64,000 nt of DNA from Onthophagus taurus (Eukaryota > Arthropoda > Insecta > Coleoptera > Scarabaeidae), in NCBI RefSeq assembly GCF_036711975.1, contig NC_091973.1, forward strand, positions 1-64,000. Direction: 5' to 3'. A program made the position numbers and the translations under genes. Below the pieces are notes generated by a model. The model was not told the DNA's origin. It did not search any database and was given only the letters and a program-made list of their open reading frames with translations. Below, piece by piece: positions 60,988-64,000 of the stretch; positions within the stretch are counted from its first letter, which is position 1, and every line of letters begins with the position of its first letter.

Positions 60988-63461
60988 AATTATTAATTTA
61001 TGGGGTTATAAAGTGGGAAGGGTGGGTGTGGATTGAGATATCAATAACTTTGAGTATCCCTTCCCCCTTTCTATTTTCTTTTTTTTTGACGGTCTTGGTT
61101 TATTAAATTCCACTTGTGTTTGGATGATACGTGAGGGCGCGGGGGCAAATTTAAACGGGGCTTTAACAGTTGGCGTCGTTCGCAGACGCTCAGACGGTTT
61201 TAATGAGCGCAAACGAACCTAAACAAAGAACCATGCTACACGCACGATTAATCTATTTAATTTTTTTTACAACCAAACACTTGTTCAATTTTATTGTTAC
61301 CATTAAAATTTCTTACGTAGCTTTTCTAAAAATAATTATTATCATTTTTATGTTGTTATTTTTTAGTGTGAATATTTCTGGGTATCGTACAAATTTAGAA
61401 ACGGCAATCTCACATTCAACGAACGTTTCCGCTTGGGAACGTTTTGGAATCGAGTTCATCCTGACATTTGTGGTCGTTTTAACATATTTCGTTTCAATGG
61501 ATACCCACAGAAGATGGACTACATCAAGCAACATAACAATTGGAGCTGCTTACTCGGCATGTAGCTTTGTTTCGGTACGTATAGCTAATTACTGCTTCAA
61601 AAAAGATATGTCTGGAGAGTGTACAATATTATAATGCTGTAATATAAACTTGAAATGTCAGTGAATGCAATTCTTTATTCTTATTTCTATTTATATATTC
61701 TCAGTTACTTTTTGAAGATACTCGTTTTTTAATAGAATTTTTAATGAAAATTACAAGTTTATTATACAGGATGTATTTGAAATCTGAATTGCTATCTGAA
61801 TTAGTCAAAAGATCTACAAGTCCGTTTAATAAAGCCGAGGCGCTTCAAGATGATGACCAGTTTTAGGTTAATATAATCTTAATCAGTAGTCTTAGTTTTA
61901 ATAAGTCAGTGAAAATCTACAACATTAAATAATAAAGCCGAGGCCACTTGCGACCATTATTATCATCAGCCGTAAGCGACCTCGGCTTAATTAGTCTAAA
62001 GAACTACAACTTAACCCGATAAAACCAATAATAAAGCCGATCTCACTTCAACGATATACTTATTCATTTATTGTCGCACTCCTTTGCAAGCTTTATTTGA
62101 TTTTTCAAACTGAATAATAGATTTCTTTCTCTGAAGAATTGGAGAAAAAGGCTTCGTGGTGATTTCTTTGGGGCATTATCGTTATGATTTATTTTCAAAA
62201 TATCAACTAAGTGACCAAATCTGATCTTGTTAGTTTTTTTTGGCACATCGTAAAGAATAATATCTAATTCCTCCCGCTTCAAATTTTTAAATTCAGGTTT
62301 ATCTTATCTTATCAATGGTTTATCACTGGTTCTCTTAGACAAGAATGTCGAAATACTGGTCGTAAACTGCATAAAGAAGTTTTCGTCTTTTAAATCAGAT
62401 GAACTCCGGATCATATATATATATATATATTTGCAATTATCTAAATATGATTAAATACGCTCTCCAGATATGAAATATCTATCAATTGTAATAGGTATTT
62501 ATTTATGTAATTTTTTTTTGATTAGATACCATATTTGAATCCAGCAAGATCTTTGGGTCCATCGTTTGTTTTAAGTAAATGGGATAATCATTGGGTGTAT
62601 TGGTTAGGTCCGGCGATGGGTGGAGCAGCATCCGGATTAATTTACGAATATCTGTTAAATCCAAAACGTCAAAGAAAGACTAAATCGGCCGATGGTGATA
62701 CATCGAGTATGAATTCAGATGCTGATACTTATGATGATTTAGAAAAAACGAATGGAAATAAGTTAGGATCAAATTATAATTCTTATAGACCACCTGGCGG
62801 AACGACTGCGAATGCTTTAGCTGCTTATTGTCCAAGCGTGGCATCGACTAGTTTATATTCAGCACCTCCAACTAAATTGGAACGTGTCGATTCTTTATAC
62901 GGCAATTCAAAATCTTTGTATTGTAAATCTCCGCCTTTAACTCGAGCAAATTTAAATCGGTCGCAATCGGTTTATGCTAAATCGAATTCTTATTTGAATC
63001 GAGAAACATTGCCTAGACCTGGACCGTTAGTTCCAGCACAATCACTATATCCGATTCGATTAAATCCGGGCGGTGGTAATAATCAACAAGCGGAAAACGC
63101 TCAAAATCAACAACGAACTGAGGCTTACAATAATTCGAATTCAAATCGGGACCGAAACGATGGCTATAATAGCAATACGGTGGAAAGAAGAGAATATTAT
63201 AGAAACGGCAATTACGATTCGGTTCAGTATGATGAAAACGAGAAAAGGGCCCCTAGGTCAACCCGACCTGAATCTTTATACGGTAGTGTTAATGGAAACC
63301 AAAGACGAGGTGGAGGCGGAGGTCAATCGGCTCCTTCTGACGATTCAAATTATGGTGGAGGATCTTATGGAGGATTTAGTAATAGAAAAACTAGCGGGAC
63401 TTATAATGGAAGGACTGTTACGGGTGCTGAAGTTCGACAATCACCTAATTCTCAATATTAA
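59031..63461 (+). CDS. bib: Big brain (aquaporin-family channel), 4 exons
   Basis: Exons 59031-59367, 59417-59543, 61367-61574 and 62526-63461 join to 1608 nt (535 aa). The N-terminus HLVTLFEKLESMR and the first membrane segment EFWKSVFCECVASFVYVLVV match fly Big brain. Glu62 lies where fly Bib has the membrane glutamate tied to its cation conductance. Both aquaporin NPA boxes are present: AHINPAVSI and YLNPARSLGPSFVL. Six membrane segments are followed by a ~275-residue cytosolic tail rich in Ser, Asn, Tyr and Gly. It contains the conserved block SLYCKSPPLTRANLNRSQSV then YAKS and RPGPLVPAQSLYP. Bib is a neurogenic gene acting in Notch signalling and endosome function. The fly tail is glutamine-rich; here it is Asn/Arg/Gly-rich. 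The ATG at 59031 follows GACGAAA; the GTG codons upstream are not starts. Confidence 0.95.
60943..60982. repeat. (TA)20 microsatellite in bib intron 2
   Basis: Twenty TA units in the 1.8-kb second intron. The rest of that intron (59544-61366) includes GC-richer blocks at 60150-60350 and 60650-60830, with no recognised coding or RNA feature. Confidence 0.9.
61829..61995. repeat. Small inverted-repeat element in bib intron 3
   Basis: AATAAAGCCGAGGC on the left is inverted as GCGACCTCGGCTTAATTA on the right. The motif AATAAAGCCGA recurs at 61930 and 62030. A partial copy lies at 63575-63645 after bib, sharing ATGACCAGTTTTAGGTTA and AATCTTAATCA. MITE-like. Confidence 0.65.
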
Positions 63462-63574
63462 GACTGGTTATTATTATTTTTGTATACATAGCTTAGACTG
63501 TAAAATTTATTTTTTTTTGTAAATACATTATTTCTTTAATTTCGACTAAATTTGTTTTATTTGTACAAAGCGCC

Positions 63575-63645
63575 ACAAAACAATGACCAGTTTTAGGTTA
63601 GCATAATCTTAATCATTAACCCTCGGCCGCAAGCAACCTCGGCTT
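63575..63645. repeat. Partial copy of the GCCGAGG inverted-repeat element
   Basis: Shares CAATGACCAGTTTTAGGTTA-like text and the ACCTCGGCTTAATTA end with the element in bib intron 3. Confidence 0.6.
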
Positions 63646-64000
63646 AATTACTCAATATATATATATTTGATAAGCTATAATATTACGAGTTCTGTGCAAC
63701 TGACTGGCCAAGCTGTACAGCCACATTTTCCGCGGGTTCGGTTACTTTGATTTCTCTTTCGATCTTCAGTACTTTTCTAGAATTTCAATTTTAGACTGAA
63801 GAAAAGACTGGGCACTGAGTTCAGAGAAGCAGTTCGGCGGAAAGAGTTTTTCTAAGGCAGTTCAGTTCGTAAGTAGTTCGTAGTCTAGTCCAGTCCGTCC
63901 AGTCAAAAAGGGAGTCCAGGTCTGGAGGAGTCCAGAAAGCAGAGAGTAGGCGCAGACCACAAGAGTCGAAAACCAAAGAACAAAAATAAAGTTGAGAAGT
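63646..64000. other. Window-edge sequence, repeat-like, unidentified
   Basis: From about 63695 the base composition changes: many overlapping GTCCAG, CAGTTC and AGTTCGTA words, then AAAATAAAG close to the end. This resembles the transcribed end region of some LTR elements, but only the first 300 bases are in view and no protein or second repeat can be checked. Confidence 0.3.

Overview
This window is the extreme left end of an insect chromosome, probably from a beetle (that placement is inference). It opens with about 6.7 kb of a perfect 5-base telomeric repeat, CCCAA on this strand (TTGGG on the G-strand), oriented as a left chromosome end. The telomere gives way to 24 exact copies of a 17-base telomere-derived unit, and the first gene ends about 200 bases further in. 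The rest is AT-rich, intron-containing animal DNA with insect-type genes (a tout-velu/EXT1 orthologue, big brain, Arf6/Arf51F, ND-MWFE, a UGT and a GILT) and much decayed transposon debris.

Layout. 1-7117 telomere and variant telomere array. 7316-10289 (-) iPLA2-VIA, a calcium-independent phospholipase A2. 10.3-14.4 kb repeats: a gypsy fossil, a two-length tandem array, a foldback-element half and a dispersed repeat dimer. 14400-16442 (+) Rae1 mRNA export factor, with nested transposons in its first intron. 16942-18882 (+) UDP-glycosyltransferase. 18.9-20.8 kb RTE-like LINE debris. 20910-21707 (-) GILT-like thiol reductase. 22284-25661 (+) UBF-like HMG-box nucleolar factor. 27070-27673 (-) FUNDC1-like mitochondrial outer-membrane protein. 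29027-29875 (+) NDUFA1. 30732-31259 (-) Arf6. 34850-40432 (+) EXT1/tout-velu. 43213-45454 (+) taxilin. 46915-56325 (-) plastin/fimbrin with two candidate first exons. 59031-63461 (+) big brain aquaporin-family channel. 63.5-64 kb repeat-like sequence at the window edge.

The exon models were joined by hand from GT/AG splice sites, phase and remembered family sequence. In every multi-exon gene the joined length is a multiple of three and gives a protein of about the family's usual length, so the host genes look intact. They are unrelated housekeeping and developmental genes on both strands. No operon, gene cluster or novel multi-gene system was seen. Arf6 and plastin both bear on the cortical actin and membrane system, but their proximity is probably chance.

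The most unusual material is the chromosome end itself: a TTGGG telomere, a perfectly homogenised 17-base derivative at its base, and a gene almost touching it. Next are the alternative first exons of plastin that swap the first helix of its EF-hand, a FUNDC1 homologue without the N-terminal LC3-binding motif, a shortened Rae1, and several structured repeats (long-TIR foldbacks, a perfect 24-bp hairpin, a 122/83-bp tandem array).
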